Position numbers and translations under genes: made by a program
The notes under the pieces: generated by a model
What the model was told of the DNA's origin: nothing
Database searches by the model: none
Seen by the model: only the letters and a program-made list of their open reading frames with translations
Assembly (NCBI RefSeq): GCF_050003625.1
Contig: NC_134401.1
Coordinates: forward strand, 93,908,852 to 93,972,851
Reading direction: 5' to 3'
DNA: 64,000 nt
From: Haematobia irritans
Lineage: Eukaryota > Arthropoda > Insecta > Diptera > Muscidae
Shown: piece by piece, positions 1 to 11,207 of the stretch
Numbering within the stretch: the first letter of the stretch is position 1
How the letters are laid out: the number at the start of each line of letters is the position of its first letter

Positions 1-120
1 CTCGTCCTTTCTTAGCTTTAAGTTCAGTCTCCTGTCCAATATAACCCCAAGGTATTTTGCACACTCACCAACGGGAATTTCGATACCACCTAAGAAAATA
101 GGCTTGACCATAGGAAAATT
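1..120 (-). pseudogene. LINE reverse-transcriptase fragment inside hAT-like element
   Basis: The minus-strand translation contains the motif KYLGVILDRRLN, typical of the region just after the catalytic YADD box in I/R1/Jockey-type LINE reverse transcriptases. The same fragment recurs at 35278-35478 with only a few differences, again inside the hAT-like element. It has neither the catalytic box nor a start, so it is passenger DNA and not a working gene. Confidence 0.7.
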
Positions 121-253
121 TTCACAAATTTCTGCAGAAACTCACATCGAATGCTGTCAAACTAAACAGTAAGTTTACGACTTTTGCGACATACGTATTA
201 TACCGTCGCAAATGTATGTCGCAAACGTCACAGTTTGTGACAGGCCAACCCTG
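1..253 (-). mobile_element. hAT-like non-autonomous element carrying a captured RT fragment (partial, cut by window edge)
   Basis: Read on the minus strand, this segment starts with CAGGGTTGGCCTGTCACAAA at 253 and runs through a GCGAC-rich inverted-repeat zone (about 180-240), then a reverse-transcriptase fragment (1-120). It is a near-identical partner of the complete copy at 35091-35664, where both ends and an 8-bp target duplication are visible. Only the left-terminal part lies inside the window. The hAT assignment rests on that second copy. Sequence seen; mobility inferred from the two-copy structure. Confidence 0.7.
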
Positions 254-360
254 ATTTTGGATAATCCATGTATGAGATTATCCAAAAACGTACTTGGTAT
301 ACAATGTACAAATAATGTTGAAGAAATTATTCACTTTTATATTTTTTTTTAAATTTTACC

Positions 361-440
361 TGTCGCCTGCACGGAGAATCGAACCGAGGACCATACAGTT
401 TGTAAGCCAACACACAATCCACTGGACTACGTAGCTGTTA
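361..440 (-). promoter_or_regulatory. tRNA-like Pol III promoter module (minus) in T1
   Basis: On the minus strand this matches the T2 module that has box A TAGCCCAGTGG and box B GGTTCGATTCT. Here box B (complement at about 375-386) is clear and box A is slightly changed. A T-run suitable as a Pol III terminator lies downstream at about 340-350. The acceptor stem does not pair, so this is a tRNA-derived promoter and not a tRNA gene. Confidence 0.6.
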
Positions 441-550
441 TAGTCACCAGTAGATACTTATCGTTATAAGTTACATTTATATAGCATAGTTTGCAGCGCC
501 CACGAGCCCATGCAAACATGACATTATTTAACAGAAACATACATTTGTTT

Positions 551-637
551 GCCACGTGGAGCAGTGGTTAGCATGTCTGCCTTGCATGCAAAGGGTCGTG
601 GGTTCAATCCCTGCTCCGACCGAACACTTTTTTTTTA
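551..637 (+). promoter_or_regulatory. tRNA-like Pol III promoter module (plus) in T1
   Basis: Box A TGGAGCAGTGG is at 557-567 and box B GGTTCAATCC at 601-610, followed by a T-run at 628-636. The module resembles the head of the SINEs in this window (for example 29281). The flanking bases cannot form a 7-bp acceptor stem, so I do not call a functional tRNA. Confidence 0.65.
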
Positions 638-1993
638 ATTTACACATATATATCTATACTATATTAAATTTTTTATAATGAAACTTCGAAATGTGGGTTA
701 TTAAAGATTCATAGTCAGTAACAGTGCTTGATATAAACGAAATTGAAAGATTTTTGGATAAAATATTATTTTTTTTTTTTTGCAAAAATAACAATTTTGT
801 AACGAAAAACTGTTTTTGGTACAAAACTTTAAATTTTGGAAGGTATTCAAAAACTCTAACAAAAGAAGAACGTGGAGTCGAGTATAAACATACATAAATA
901 ATTTTATAATATAAACATAAATTTAGTTAGGCGTGAACAGTTTTTTACTAGCATTTAACACCATCGCTCTAAAATGCCTTTTATTTTTCTTTAATAATTC
1001 ATTTTAAAGAAAATAAACTTTTTAAATTGTTTTAGCTGCAAAACTCGAACTTAATGCCCGCTTTTATATTTGAAGGTGTCCGTCAACTCCTCGTGGACTA
1101 CTTATTAATAAAGAGGAACTAAACTTTGTTTTTATACATTTTACTGTGTAATTTTTCACTATTTCCTCCTTATTTCATTTTAATGTCCCAACTCTAAAAA
1201 GAGTATAGTGCCCTTTCGTTATTTTTATGAAGACCCCTGATTTCTTTTAACGAACCAAGAAAAAAATTGTGCCCATAATGCCAAGATGATAAACAAAACA
1301 CATGTCCACACATACATAAAATGCTGCTTTCAAGGCGAAAACATATGCTGTTTGTTTTTCAAATGTCTATTCTCTTGGTTCCGAATGTCTATTCTCTTTA
1401 TTCAAATTTAATAATATTTAGACTTAAGCATATCAAATGTTTGGCCTTATCATAAAACAGTTTTCCGAAACAACATACAAGCGGTTTCACAGAAATTGTT
1501 CTCTTTTGATTCTTTCATTGTGTTATGTTGATATCTTTCGTCAACTCTCCCGGTTTCCATCTCTATTTCGTTCTCTATACTCTCTCTGTCGCTTTGAATA
1601 AAATATCACAATATATGTATGTTTAGTCGAAATTTGTAAATTTATATATGTTTGCATTCACACATATGATTTTTATGAAATATTCATGCCCCAAACATAA
1701 TATATTCTAACATATTAACATAGATGTCCCAAACATTTAGTATTAGTTTAGGATCATTACATGTTTGCACTTAAATATATTGTGTTTTAAAATTGTGCCC
1801 GAAACACATTTTGTTTATATCGGAACATATGAAAAACATATTTTTCTAACAGTGTAGGAACAGAGCATTAGAGTATACACAAAAGAAGATGCTAAACAAT
1901 AAAAAATTTTAACTGATCGTTTACATCTAATTTAATTTAATAGGATATTTCAAATCCATTTAAAATATTGGAGGAGTCAAAAGACGCATACTT

Positions 1994-3712
1994 TTATACC
2001 CTCCACCATAGGATACATCGAAATATTGTTCTAAGACCCCATAAAGTCGGGGTCGTGGTGAAATTCTGAGTTCATCTAGCTATGTCCGTCCGTCCGTCTT
2101 TCCGACTGTCCGTCCGCGTGTGGAAATCACGCTAACTTCCGAACGAAACACGCTATCGACTTGAAACTTGCCACAAGTAGTTGTTATTGATGTAGGTCGG
2201 ATGGTATTGCAATTGGGCCATATCGGGCCACGTTTACGTATAGCCCCATATAAACCGGCCCCCAGATTTGGCTGGCGGAGCCTCTAAGTGTTGCATATTT
2301 CATCCGATCTGGCTGAAATTTGGTACATGGTGTTAGTATATGGTCTCTAAAAACCATGAAAAAATTGGTCCAAAATTTATTGTGGTTTTAAATTCTTTAA
2401 TAAAATAAATAAAAAAATATAAACTTGTTAATATCGGTCCATAATTATATATAGCCCCCATGTAAATCGATCCCCAGATTTGACCTCCGGAGCCTCTTGG
2501 AGGAGCAAATTTGGTACGTGGTGTTGGTATATGATCTCTGACAACCATGCAAAAATTTATCCATATCGGTTCATAATTATATATAGCCCCCATATAAACC
2601 GATCCCCAGATTTGACCTCCACCGTGGTGCAATTGTTAGCATGCCCGCCTTGCATACACAAGGTCGTGGGTTCGATTCCTGCTACGACCGAACACCAAAA
2701 AGTTTTTCAGCGGTGGATTATCCCTCCTCAGTAATGCTGGTGACATTTCTGAGGGTTTCAAAGCTTCTCTAAGTGGTTTCACCACAATGTGGAACGCCGT
2801 TCGGACTCGGCTATAAAAAGGAGGTCCCTTGTCATTGAGCTTAATATGGAATCGGGCAGCACTCAGTGATAAGAGAGAAGTTCACCAATGTGGTATCACA
2901 ATGGACTGAATAGTCTAAGTGAGCCTGATACATCGGGCTGCCACATAACCTAACCTAACCTCCAGAGGCTATTGGAGAAGCAAAATTCATCCAATCTGGT
3001 CGAAATTTGGTACGTGGTGTAAGTATACGGTCTCTAACAACCATGCAAAAATTTGTCCATATCGACCAATAAATATATATAGCCCCCGTATAAACCGATC
3101 TCCACATTCGACCTCTGGAGCCTCTTAGAAGAGCAAAATTCATCCGACCCGGTTGAATTTGGTACGTCGTATTAGTATATGGTCTCTAATAACCATGCGA
3201 AAATTGGCCCATATCGGTCCATAATTATATATAGCCTCCATATAAACCGATCCTCAGATTTTATTTCTATAGGAAATTTTGTAATTTTTTTATTTTATTT
3301 CTATAAAAAATTTTGTCAAAATTTTATTTCTATCGAAAATTTTGTTAAAATTTTATTTGTATAGAAAATTTTGTCCACATTTTATTTCCATAGAAAATTT
3401 GGTAAAAATTTTATTTATATAGAAAATTGTGTCAAAATTTTATTTCTATCGAAAATTTTGTCAAAATTTTATTTCTATCGAAAATTTTGTCAAACTGAAT
3501 TATATACGTATTTTTTAGTTTAATATATACCACTTATGGACTAACTTACAATTTAGAAGACGGTGTTAGGAAGTTTTAAGATACCAAGTGTTACAGCAAC
3601 CCAAGTAATTCGATTGTGGATGACTGTCTTTAGTAGAAGTTTCCACGCAATCCATGGTGGAGGGTACATAAGATTCGACTTGGCCGAACTTACGGCCGTG
3701 TATTTTATTTCC
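1994..3712 (+). mobile_element. DINE-1-like element, family A (D1), with inserted SINE
   Basis: The 5' TATACCCTCCACCAT start, the GACCCCATAAAGT block, the GTCCGTCCGTC tract (about 2080-2115), several family-A 153-bp units (2210-3265), a short 29-bp array (3275-3492) and the GGCC-rich 3' hairpin end near 3710 appear in the order of Drosophila DINE-1/INE-1 elements. A SINE splits one unit at 2621-2957. The 3' end is decayed (TGTATTTTATTT in place of TATATACTTGTT). It is non-coding, and open frames crossing it are by-products of the repeats. Confidence 0.8.
2621..2957 (+). mobile_element. tRNA-headed SINE (S1)
   Basis: The tRNA-like head has box B GGGTTCGATTCC (2669-2680). It is followed by a body shared with S2-S4 and a 3' tail, GGGCTGCCACATAACC plus CCTAA repeats, shared with the LINE at 25383-29119. 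Box A is slightly changed (CAATTG for CAATGG). ACCTCC flanks both sides and may be a short target duplication, though it overlaps the tail repeat. The host is a DINE unit, so the SINE is the younger insertion. Confidence 0.85.
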
Positions 3713-3879
3713 CGTTATTAAAGTAAACAAAAAACAATGAAAATGTTCCCACATTTGCCAAAATTTAATTAAAATCTAAATATTTTCATGAAATAAAATT
3801 AAGTTAGATCGGATATAAAGAATTTCGTTGGCTTTTTCTGGGGGGAGGTTAACCATAGTGTCCACGTAATCGTAATATA

Positions 3880-5990
3880 AAATAGAATTCAAATCGCTGG
3901 AAAAAATATTGCCGAATGTATTTTAAGGACATGAACAGTCAAAGTCATAGAAAATGAATTTCTATGAAATAGAAAATGCATTTCTATGACTTTGTCCAAA
4001 AGTCGATCAACTTTTCAATGAAGTTGTTGTGTCCTTATAGTTAAGTGATTCGACTTAAAGCTGGGTATCTTTAAATGAAAGAAAACTGTTGTTGGACGAA
4101 GGTCAACATGGCTTTAATAATTCTGACAAATTCTTCAAAATTAATGAAATCATCTTTAAATTTGTTAACGTTTTGTATCTCGAGGACAAAGTGAACAAGT
4201 ATATACTGCCGTAAGTTCGGCCAGGCCGAAGCTTATGCACCCTCCATCATGGATTGCGTAGAAACTTCTTCTAAACACTGCCATCCACAATCGAATTAAT
4301 TAAGTTGCGGTAACGCTTGCCGATGGCAAGGTATCTTAAACCCTCCTAACACCATCTTCTAAATTGTATGTAAGTCCATACGTGGTATATATTAAATCAA
4401 AAAAGATCGATCCAATACGTATATAATTCAGTTTGACAAAGTAGACATAAAATTTTGACAAAATTTTCTACAGAAATAAAATTTTAACAAAATTTTCTAT
4501 AGAAATAAAATTTTCACAAAATTTTCTATAGAAATAAAAATTTTGACAAAATTTTCTATAGAAAGAAAATTTTGACAAAAATTTCTACAGAAATAAAATT
4601 TTAACAAAATTTTCTATAGAAATAAACTTTTGACAAAATTTTCTATAGAAATAAAATCTTGGTAGATTATTTTTGGCTCGAGTGGCAACCATGATTATGA
4701 ACCGAATAAAATTTGAACAAAATTTTCTATAGAAATAAAATTTTGACAAAATTTTCTATAGAAATGAAATTTTGACTATGATGAAAATTTTATTATGAAC
4801 CGAATAAATTTTTAACAAGATTTTCTCTAGAAATAAAATTTTGACAAAATTTTCTATAGAAAAAAAAAAATTTCACAAAATTTTCTATAGAAATAAAATT
4901 TGGTAGATTATTTTTGGCTCTAGTGGCAACCATGATTATGAACCGATATGGACCAATTTTTGTGTGATTGGACCAATTTTGGTATGGTTGTTAGCGACCA
5001 TATACTAACACCATGTTCCTAATTTGAACCGGATCGGATGAATTTTGCTCCTCCAAGGCTCCGGAGGTCAAATCTCCAGGCTCCGGAGGTCAAATCTGGA
5101 GAACGTTTTATATGGGGGCTATATATAATTATGGACCGATATGGACCAATTCTGGCACGGTTGTTAAAGATCATATACTAACACCATGTTCCAAATTACA
5201 ACCGGATTGGATGACATTTGCTTCTCTTGGAGACTTCGCAAGCCAAATCTGGAGAACGTTTTATATGGGGGCTATATATAATTATGAACCGATGTGGACC
5301 AATTTTTGCATGGTTGTTAGAGACCATATACCAACATCATGTACCAAATTTCAGGCGGATCGGATGAAATTTGTTTCTCTTTGAGGCTCCGCAACCCAAA
5401 TCTGGGGATCGGTTTATATGGGCGCTATATATAATTATGGACCGATGTGGACAAATTTTTACACGGTTGTTAGAGACCATATACCAATACCATGTACCAA
5501 ATTTCAGCCGGATCGGATGAAATATGCTTCCGTTACAGGCTCCACAATCCAAATCTGAGGGTCCCTTTATATGGGGGCTATACGTAAAAGTGGACCGATA
5601 TGGCCCATTTTCAATACCATCCGACCTACATCGATAACAACTACTTGTGTCAAGTTTCAAGTCGATAGCTTGTTTCGTTCGGAAGTTAGCGTGATTTCAA
5701 CAGACGGACGGACGGACATGCTCAGATCGACTCAGAATTTCACCACGACCCAGAATATATATACTTTATGGGGTCTTAGAGCAATATTTCGATGTGTTAC
5801 AAACGGAATGACAAAGTTAATATACCCCCATCCTATGATGGAGGGTATAAAAACGTTCAAAAATAGGAGATGTGAAGCATAGCCTAATTTCTACTTGAAG
5901 TCGAATCTGAATTTGGATATTTAAGGTGTCGTTAAAACGGTTTTAAAGGACTTTGATAGCACACGGAAAAAAAAGCTACAAGTTTATATT
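3880..5990 (+). mobile_element. X-type AT-rich interspersed repeat, split by DINE D2
   Basis: Sequence on both sides of D2 (about 3960-4192 and 5849-5970) aligns by eye to 43660-44080, including the phrases AAAAGTCGAT, GGTCAAC and GGACTTTGATAGCA. It is non-coding. At 43,6xx the same repeat lies in an element with CACTGAAAA ends. The left boundary is uncertain. Its value is that the related copy gives an empty site for D2. Confidence 0.55.
4193..5848 (-). mobile_element. DINE-1-like element, family A (D2)
   Basis: It is in reverse orientation: the 3' hairpin end (GAACAAGTATATAC, 4193) is at the left, then a 29-bp array (4448-4905), about four 153-bp units (4960-5620), the conserved block with GACGGACGGAC (5702-5717) and the 5' hairpin ending GGAGGGTAT at 5848. 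AAAAACGTTC follows directly, matching AAAAAATCGTTC of the related unfilled repeat at 43921. No target duplication is seen. Confidence 0.85.
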
Positions 5991-6930
5991 ACCAAAATTT
6001 ATCTCCATTCCGCTTGAAGATGAAATTAAATGAATGAAAATACAAAATAAGAAAGCAATTTACTGAGTCAATAAGCAAATAAATGAATGCTGCCTCATTA
6101 ACCCATCCAATGATGTATAAAGGAACAAATTATTTCGGTTGGTTTATATTGAAATGGGTTTTTCATTGAACCAATCAAGGAATGTGAATCCCCCAAGTAG
6201 GTCACGTTGTGAAAAAGGAGAAAAAACCAGCATAGCTAAAGAAAAAATATTCCATAGATTTTATCTGTGCAAAATATCCCACAATGATATGCTGATTAAG
6301 GAGCAACAAAATAGACAACACTGAGTGATGAATAAACTTCATTAAATTACAATGATAACAAATTTGTGCCTAACAAAAAAGCGTCAACAAAGAGACCTAA
6401 AGAACACAATGATGATTCCAACAATCACACTCTATGTGCGTTAGCCTCATAATGAACCACCCACCAACCGATGTACAAATCTGCTCGAAGGACATCGAAA
6501 ATTCATGTTTTATTCTCTTCTTCTAGTGGATGATTGGCCACGAAGTCATCGAAACATGTAATCTGTAGCACGTGCAGACAAATCCCAAACATCGGCAATA
6601 AAGAATCTTTCAGAGCAATGGTGATAAAAGTTTTGCTTTCTCTTGAAGACAGCGGGTTATAAATTCATAGGCCCGAAAAGAGCCAAGCGCAATGAATTAA
6701 CTTTGACTAAAAGAATAACCAAAATAAGTGAAACAGTCATAAAGAGAACGCAGACTGCACTATCTGTTGAAATAATTAAGGCCTTTCGGCATACAAAAAA
6801 TAATATATTTATTTTATGAATAGTGTTCACAAAAATTTTCCAAACACGGAATTCATAAACTGTATGAACAAATTTCATAAAATTTAAATACATTGGTTTT
6901 GAATGACTAAACATTCAAAACCATTGCATA
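5991..6930. other. No recognisable gene
   Basis: AT-rich sequence with two short open frames (6139-6324 plus, 6657-6914 minus). Neither has a recognisable motif, and the latter looks only like a hydrophobic low-complexity translation. I see no repeat family here that recurs elsewhere in the window. Confidence 0.5.
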
Positions 6931-7565
6931 CACTCAAAAAAAAAGTGAACTCTCTATTCCACTAAAGTCAATTTAACTTTATTTTAGTTCATGGAATTAT
7001 TATGTTTGGAGAAAATTCCTTTACTCTAATAATTTTTTGCGTAGGTTAGTTAAATGAACTAAGAAATGGGAAAAAATTATACACATATGAAGTTCAAAGA
7101 TTTACTAAATTCGTAATTCTCACAAAATAGTTCATTATTTCTTTAAATTTGCAAATTTTTCTACAAATGCGCCCATCGTGAACTTCGTATGGCACTAAAG
7201 ACATTCTTGCAATTTTGAACTCCAATTTTTTCCTTCAAACTACAAAATTTTCTTTAACAAATGAAAAAAAAATAATTAACTCTCATAAATTTTCTTGAAT
7301 TTGTGGAAAAATATTTACTTATTTTTGTGATATCGGCGTGATGTCAGCGCTTGTAATACTGTTTAGTTAAAATTTTCTAAAATCAACCAAAAATTTTCTT
7401 CCTGGTTGGTTCACTGTTTTTTCAGTGTAGACGAGATGTATAAGATTTCTGTAAAACTCAAACAAATTTTTTTTTATAAATCCCAAAACTGATGTAACTT
7501 TCATGAACTAAAATAGAGTTAAATTGGCTTTAGTGCCCTGGAGATTCCAGTCTTTGGTTTGAGTG
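6931..7565. mobile_element. MITE with long TIRs and TA duplication (M1)
   Basis: The left end CACTCAAAAAAAAAGTGAAC and the complement of the right end CACTCAAACCAAAGACTGGA begin inverted repeats of roughly 60 bp, which share CACTAAAG, CAATTTAACT and TATTTTAGTTCATG. TA flanks both sides (6929-6930, 7566-7567), as for Tc1/mariner-superfamily insertions. There is no coding capacity. DINE-like sequence (7568-7620) follows immediately. Confidence 0.8.
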
Positions 7566-7627
7566 TAGCAACTATCCCCCGGATTTGACGACTAGACACT
7601 CTTGAATGAGCAATTGAATGTATATGC

Positions 7628-8117
7628 ACTGAAAAAAAAATATATTAAATAACTAAAATGTTTTCTAATTGAAACATGTTACAAATAAGTTAATACTTTT
7701 TGTCAAATTGAAGAAAATTTTTTAAAAATAATTAATTTTTTCTGTTGTTTAAGAAAATTTCATATGTTCAAAGAAAAAAATTGGATTTCAAAATGGTTAA
7801 AATGTCTTTAGCGCTGTACGAAGTTCAAGACAGGTACAATTTTAGTCAAATTTACTCATTTGAGAGACTTATGAACTCAATTTAAGCAAACTTCTACCAT
7901 TTTAGGAAAATATGAACTAATTTATTTTTTAGTAAAATTGTGCACTATATTTGTATACAACTTTTTTTCTTATTTTTAGTTCACGTCATTAAAGTTAGCA
8001 AAAAATTATTCAAATAAGGAACATTTACTCATATTGAGTAAAATTTAACTAAAATCAACTAATCTTCGAGAACTAAAATAAAGTTCAGTTGGCATTAGAG
8101 CCCCTTTTTTCTGGGTG
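7628..8117. mobile_element. MITE-like element related to M1 (M2)
   Basis: Left end CACTGAAAAAAAAA and right end TTTTTTCTGGGTG (complement CACCCAGAAAAAA). The interior repeats the M1 phrases TTTAGTTC and AACTAAAATA, and the right-end stretch AACTAAAATAAAGTTCAGTT resembles the M1 TIR. TA follows the right end, but the left flank is not clean, so boundaries are approximate. It separates two pieces of family-A DINE. Confidence 0.5.
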
Positions 8118-8459
8118 TAGCTCCCATATAAACCGATCCCCAGATTTGACATCCGGAGCCTCTTGAAGGCGCAAAATTCATCCGACCCGGTTGAATTTGG
8201 TACGTCGTGTTAGTATATGGTCTCTAATAACCATGCGAAAATTGGTCCACATCGGTTCATAATTATATATAGCCACCATATAAACCGTTCTCCAGATTTG
8301 ACCTCCGGAGCCTCTTGGAGGAGCAAAATTCATCCGTATGGCCGCTAACAACCATACCAAAATTGGTCCATATCGGTCTATAGCTATATATAGCCGATGT
8401 CCAATCACACATAAATTGGTCCGTATCGGTTCATAATCATGGTTGCCACGCGAGCCAAA

Positions 8460-10030
8460 AATAATCTACCAAAATTTTATTTCTATAGAAAATTTTTTCA
8501 AAATTTTATTTCTATAGAAAATTTTGTCAAAATTTTATTTCTATAGAAAATTTTGTTAAAATTTTATTCAGTTCATTATCATGGTTGCCACTCGAGCCAA
8601 AAATAATATACCAAAATTTTATTTCTATAGAAAATTTTGTTAAAATATTATTTCTATAGAAAATTTTGTCAAAATTTTATTTCTATAGCAAATTTTGTTA
8701 AAATTTTATTTCGATAGAAAATTTTGTTCAAATTTTATTTCTATAGAAAATTTTGTTAAAATTTTATTTCTATAGAAAATTTTGTTAAATGTTTATTTCT
8801 ATAGAAAATTTTTGTTAAAATTTTATTTCTATAGAAAATTTTGGCAAAATTTATTATTTCTATAGAAAATTTTGTCAAAATTTTATTTCTATAGAAAATT
8901 TTATCAAAATTTTATTTCTATAGAAAATTTTGTCAAAATTCCATTTCTATAGAAAATTTTGTCAAAATTTAATTTCTATAGAAAATTTTGTTAAATTTTT
9001 ATTTCTATAGAAAATTTTGTCAAAATTTTATTTCTACAGAAAACTTAGTCAAAATTTTATTTCTATAGAAAATTTTGTCAAAATTTTATTTCTATAGAAA
9101 ATTTTGTCAAAATATAATTTCTATAGAAAATTTTGTCAAAATTTTATTTCTATAGCAAATTTTGTTAAAATTTTATTTCGATAGAAAATTTTGTTCAAAT
9201 TTTATTTCTATAGAAAATTTTGTTCAAATTTTATTTCTATAGAAAATTTTGTTAAATGTTTATTTCTACAGAAAATTTTGTCAAAATTTTATTTCTATAG
9301 AAAATTTTGTCAAAATTTTATTTCTATAGAAAATTTTTGTTAAAATTTTATTTCTATAGAAAATTTTGGCAAAATTTATTATTTCTTTAGAAAATTTTGT
9401 CAAAATTTTATTTCTATAGAAAATTTTGTCAAAATTTTATTTCTATAGAAAATTTTGTCAAAATTCTATTTCTATAGAAAATTTTGTTAAAATTTTATTT
9501 CTACAGAAAATTTAGTCAAAATTTTATTTCTATAGAAAATTTTGTCGAAATTTTATTTCTTTAGAAAGTTTTGTCAAAACTTTATTTCTATAGAAAATTT
9601 TGTCAAAATTTTATTTCTATAGAAAATTTTGTCAAAATATTATTTCTATAGAAAATTTTGTCAAAGTTTTATTTCTATAGCAAATTTTGTTAAAATTTTA
9701 TTTCGATAGAAAATTTTGTTCAAATTTTATTTCTATAGAAAATTTTGTTAAAATTTTATTTCTATAGAAAATTTTGTTAAATGTTTATTTCTATAGAAAA
9801 TTTTTGTTAAAATTTTATTTCTATAGAAAATTTTGGCAAAATTTATTATTTCTATAGAAAATTTTGTTAAATTTTTATTTCTATAGAAAATTTTGTCAAA
9901 ATTTTTTTCTATAGAAAATTTTGTCAAAATTTTATTTCTAAAAAAAAATTGTCAATATATTATTTCTATAGAAATTTTATTTTTACAGAAAATTTTGTCA
10001 AAATTTTATTTCTTTAGAAAATTCTATCAA
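8460..10030 (+). repeat. 29-bp AT-rich tandem array, about 54 copies
   Basis: The unit is about ATTTCTATAGAAAATTTTG plus TCAAAATTTT. Successive palindromic TTCTATAGAA cores are 29 bp apart (for example 9061 to 9090). Variant units (TAGCAAATT, TTTCGATAG, TTATTATTTC) recur in the same order from 8681, 9148 and 9673, giving a higher-order repeat of about 16-18 units. It is not a CRISPR array, as there are no unique spacers. Confidence 0.9.
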
Positions 10031-10261
10031 ACGGAATGACATACGTATTTAATCGGCCTTTTTTGTTTAATATATACCCCGTATGAACTAACTTACAATT
10101 TAGAAGACGGTGTTAAAAAGTTTTAAGAACTTTGTCATCGGCAAGTGTTACCGCAAGCCAAGTTATTCGATTGTGGCCAACAGTCTTTAGTTGAAGTTTC
10201 TATGCAATCCTTGGTGTATGGTACATAAGATTCGGCCTGGCCGACCTTACTGTCGTATATA

Positions 10262-11194
10262 AAGGGTGATTCTTTTGAGGTTAGGATTTTCATGCATTAG
10301 TATTTGACAGATCACGTGGGATTTCAGACATGGTGTCAAAGAGAAAGATGCTCAGTATGCTTTGACATTTCATCATGAATAGACTTACGATCTGCCACAA
10401 CGTCGAATTTTCAGTGAATGGGCCCTAGAAAAGTTGGCAGAAAATCCGCTTTTTTATCGACAAATTTTGTTCAGCGATGAGGCTCATTTCTGGTTGAATG
10501 GCTACGTAAATAAGCAAAATTGCCGCATTTGGAGTGAAGAGCAACCAGAAGCCGTTCAAGAACTGCCCATGCATCCCGAAAAATGCACTGTTTGGTGTGG
10601 TTTGTACGCTGGTGGAATCATTGGACCGTATTTTTTCAAAGATGCTGTTGGACGCAACGTTACGGTGAATGGCGATCGCTATCGTTCGATGCTAACAAAC
10701 TTTTTGTTGCCAAAAATGGAAGAACTGAACTTGGTTGACATGTGGTTTCAACAAGATGGCGCTACATGCCACACAGCTCGCGATTCTATGGCCATTTTGA
10801 GGGAAAACTTCGGAGAACAATTCATCTCAAGAAATGGACCGGTAAGTTGGCCACCAAGATCATGCGATTTGACGCCTTTAGATTATTTTTTGTGGGGCTA
10901 CGTCAAGTCTAAAGTCTACAGAAATAAGCCAGCAACTATTCCAGCTTTGGAAGACAACATTTCCGAAGAAATTCGGGCTATTCCGGCCGAAATGCTCGAA
11001 AAAGTTGCCCAAAATTGGACTTTCCGAATGGACCACCTAAGACGCAGCCGCGGTCAACATTTAAATGAAATTATCTTCAAAAAGTAAATGTCATGGACCA
11101 ATCTAACGTTTCAAATAAAGAACCGATGAGATTTTGCAAATTTTATGCGTTTTTTTAAAAAAAAAAGTTATCAAGCCCTTAACAAATCACCCTT
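10262..11194 (+). mobile_element. DD41D (rosa/Visitor-type) mariner-like element, 5'-deleted
   Basis: Termini AAGGGTGATT at the left and AATCACCCTT at the right, flanked by TA (10260-10261, 11195-11196). The insertion point is the TATATA in the 3' end of DINE D3. The element is 933 bp, shorter than the roughly 1.2-1.3 kb expected of a complete mariner, because the N-terminal DNA-binding part of the transposase is missing. The flanking DINE is therefore older. Confidence 0.9.
10434..11087 (+). pseudogene. Mariner transposase, catalytic domain only (DD41D)
   Basis: The open frame of about 217 codons keeps the catalytic domain: first Asp in LFSDEAHFWLNG, second in WFQQDGATCHTA, third in CDLTPLDYFLWG. 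Counting residues, 41 separate the second and third Asp, the DD41D spacing reported for rosa/Visitor mariners. In this family the transposase cuts and joins DNA at TA. The frame opens at a TTG with no initiator nearby. Upstream in-frame residues (about 10395-10433) still look like transposase and then hit a stop, and the paired helix-turn-helix domain is absent. The catalytic triad looks intact, but the protein could not bind its ends. Confidence 0.85.
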
Positions 11195-11207
11195 TACTTG
11201 TTTTTTT

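Larger units (their letters stand above)
305..1854 (-). mobile_element. TIR/Pol III element T1 (family T, one end missing)
   Basis: This is a reverse-orientation copy of T2 (14802-16408). The right end reads ...TTTTTCTAACAGTG followed by TA, the complement of T2's left terminus. It carries the same pair of divergent tRNA-like modules (361-440 minus, 551-630 plus), CATATG-rich flanks and AT-rich filler. The left terminus expected from T2 is missing: homology stops near 305, beside unrelated sequence. No transposase frame is seen, so it is non-autonomous. Confidence 0.75.
8118..11207 (+). mobile_element. DINE-1-like element, family A, 5'-truncated (D3), split by mariner
   Basis: About two family-A units (8118-8440) lead into the longest 29-bp array of the window (8460-10030) and the 3' hairpin end. 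The final TATA/TACTTGTT is cut by the mariner at 10262-11194 and resumes at 11195. The 5' hairpin and (GTCY)n tract are absent. Decayed unit sequence at 7568-7620 suggests the element once reached further left. Confidence 0.75.

Noticed and set aside
551..637. Functional tRNA gene
   Set aside because: Boxes A and B are present but the acceptor stem does not pair, and the module recurs only inside mobile elements.
6139..6324. 61-codon frame
   Set aside because: No motif, no neighbour support, length expected by chance.
8460..10030. Possible CRISPR array (regular 29-bp repeats)
   Set aside because: Units are contiguous with no unique spacers, in a eukaryotic repeat context.
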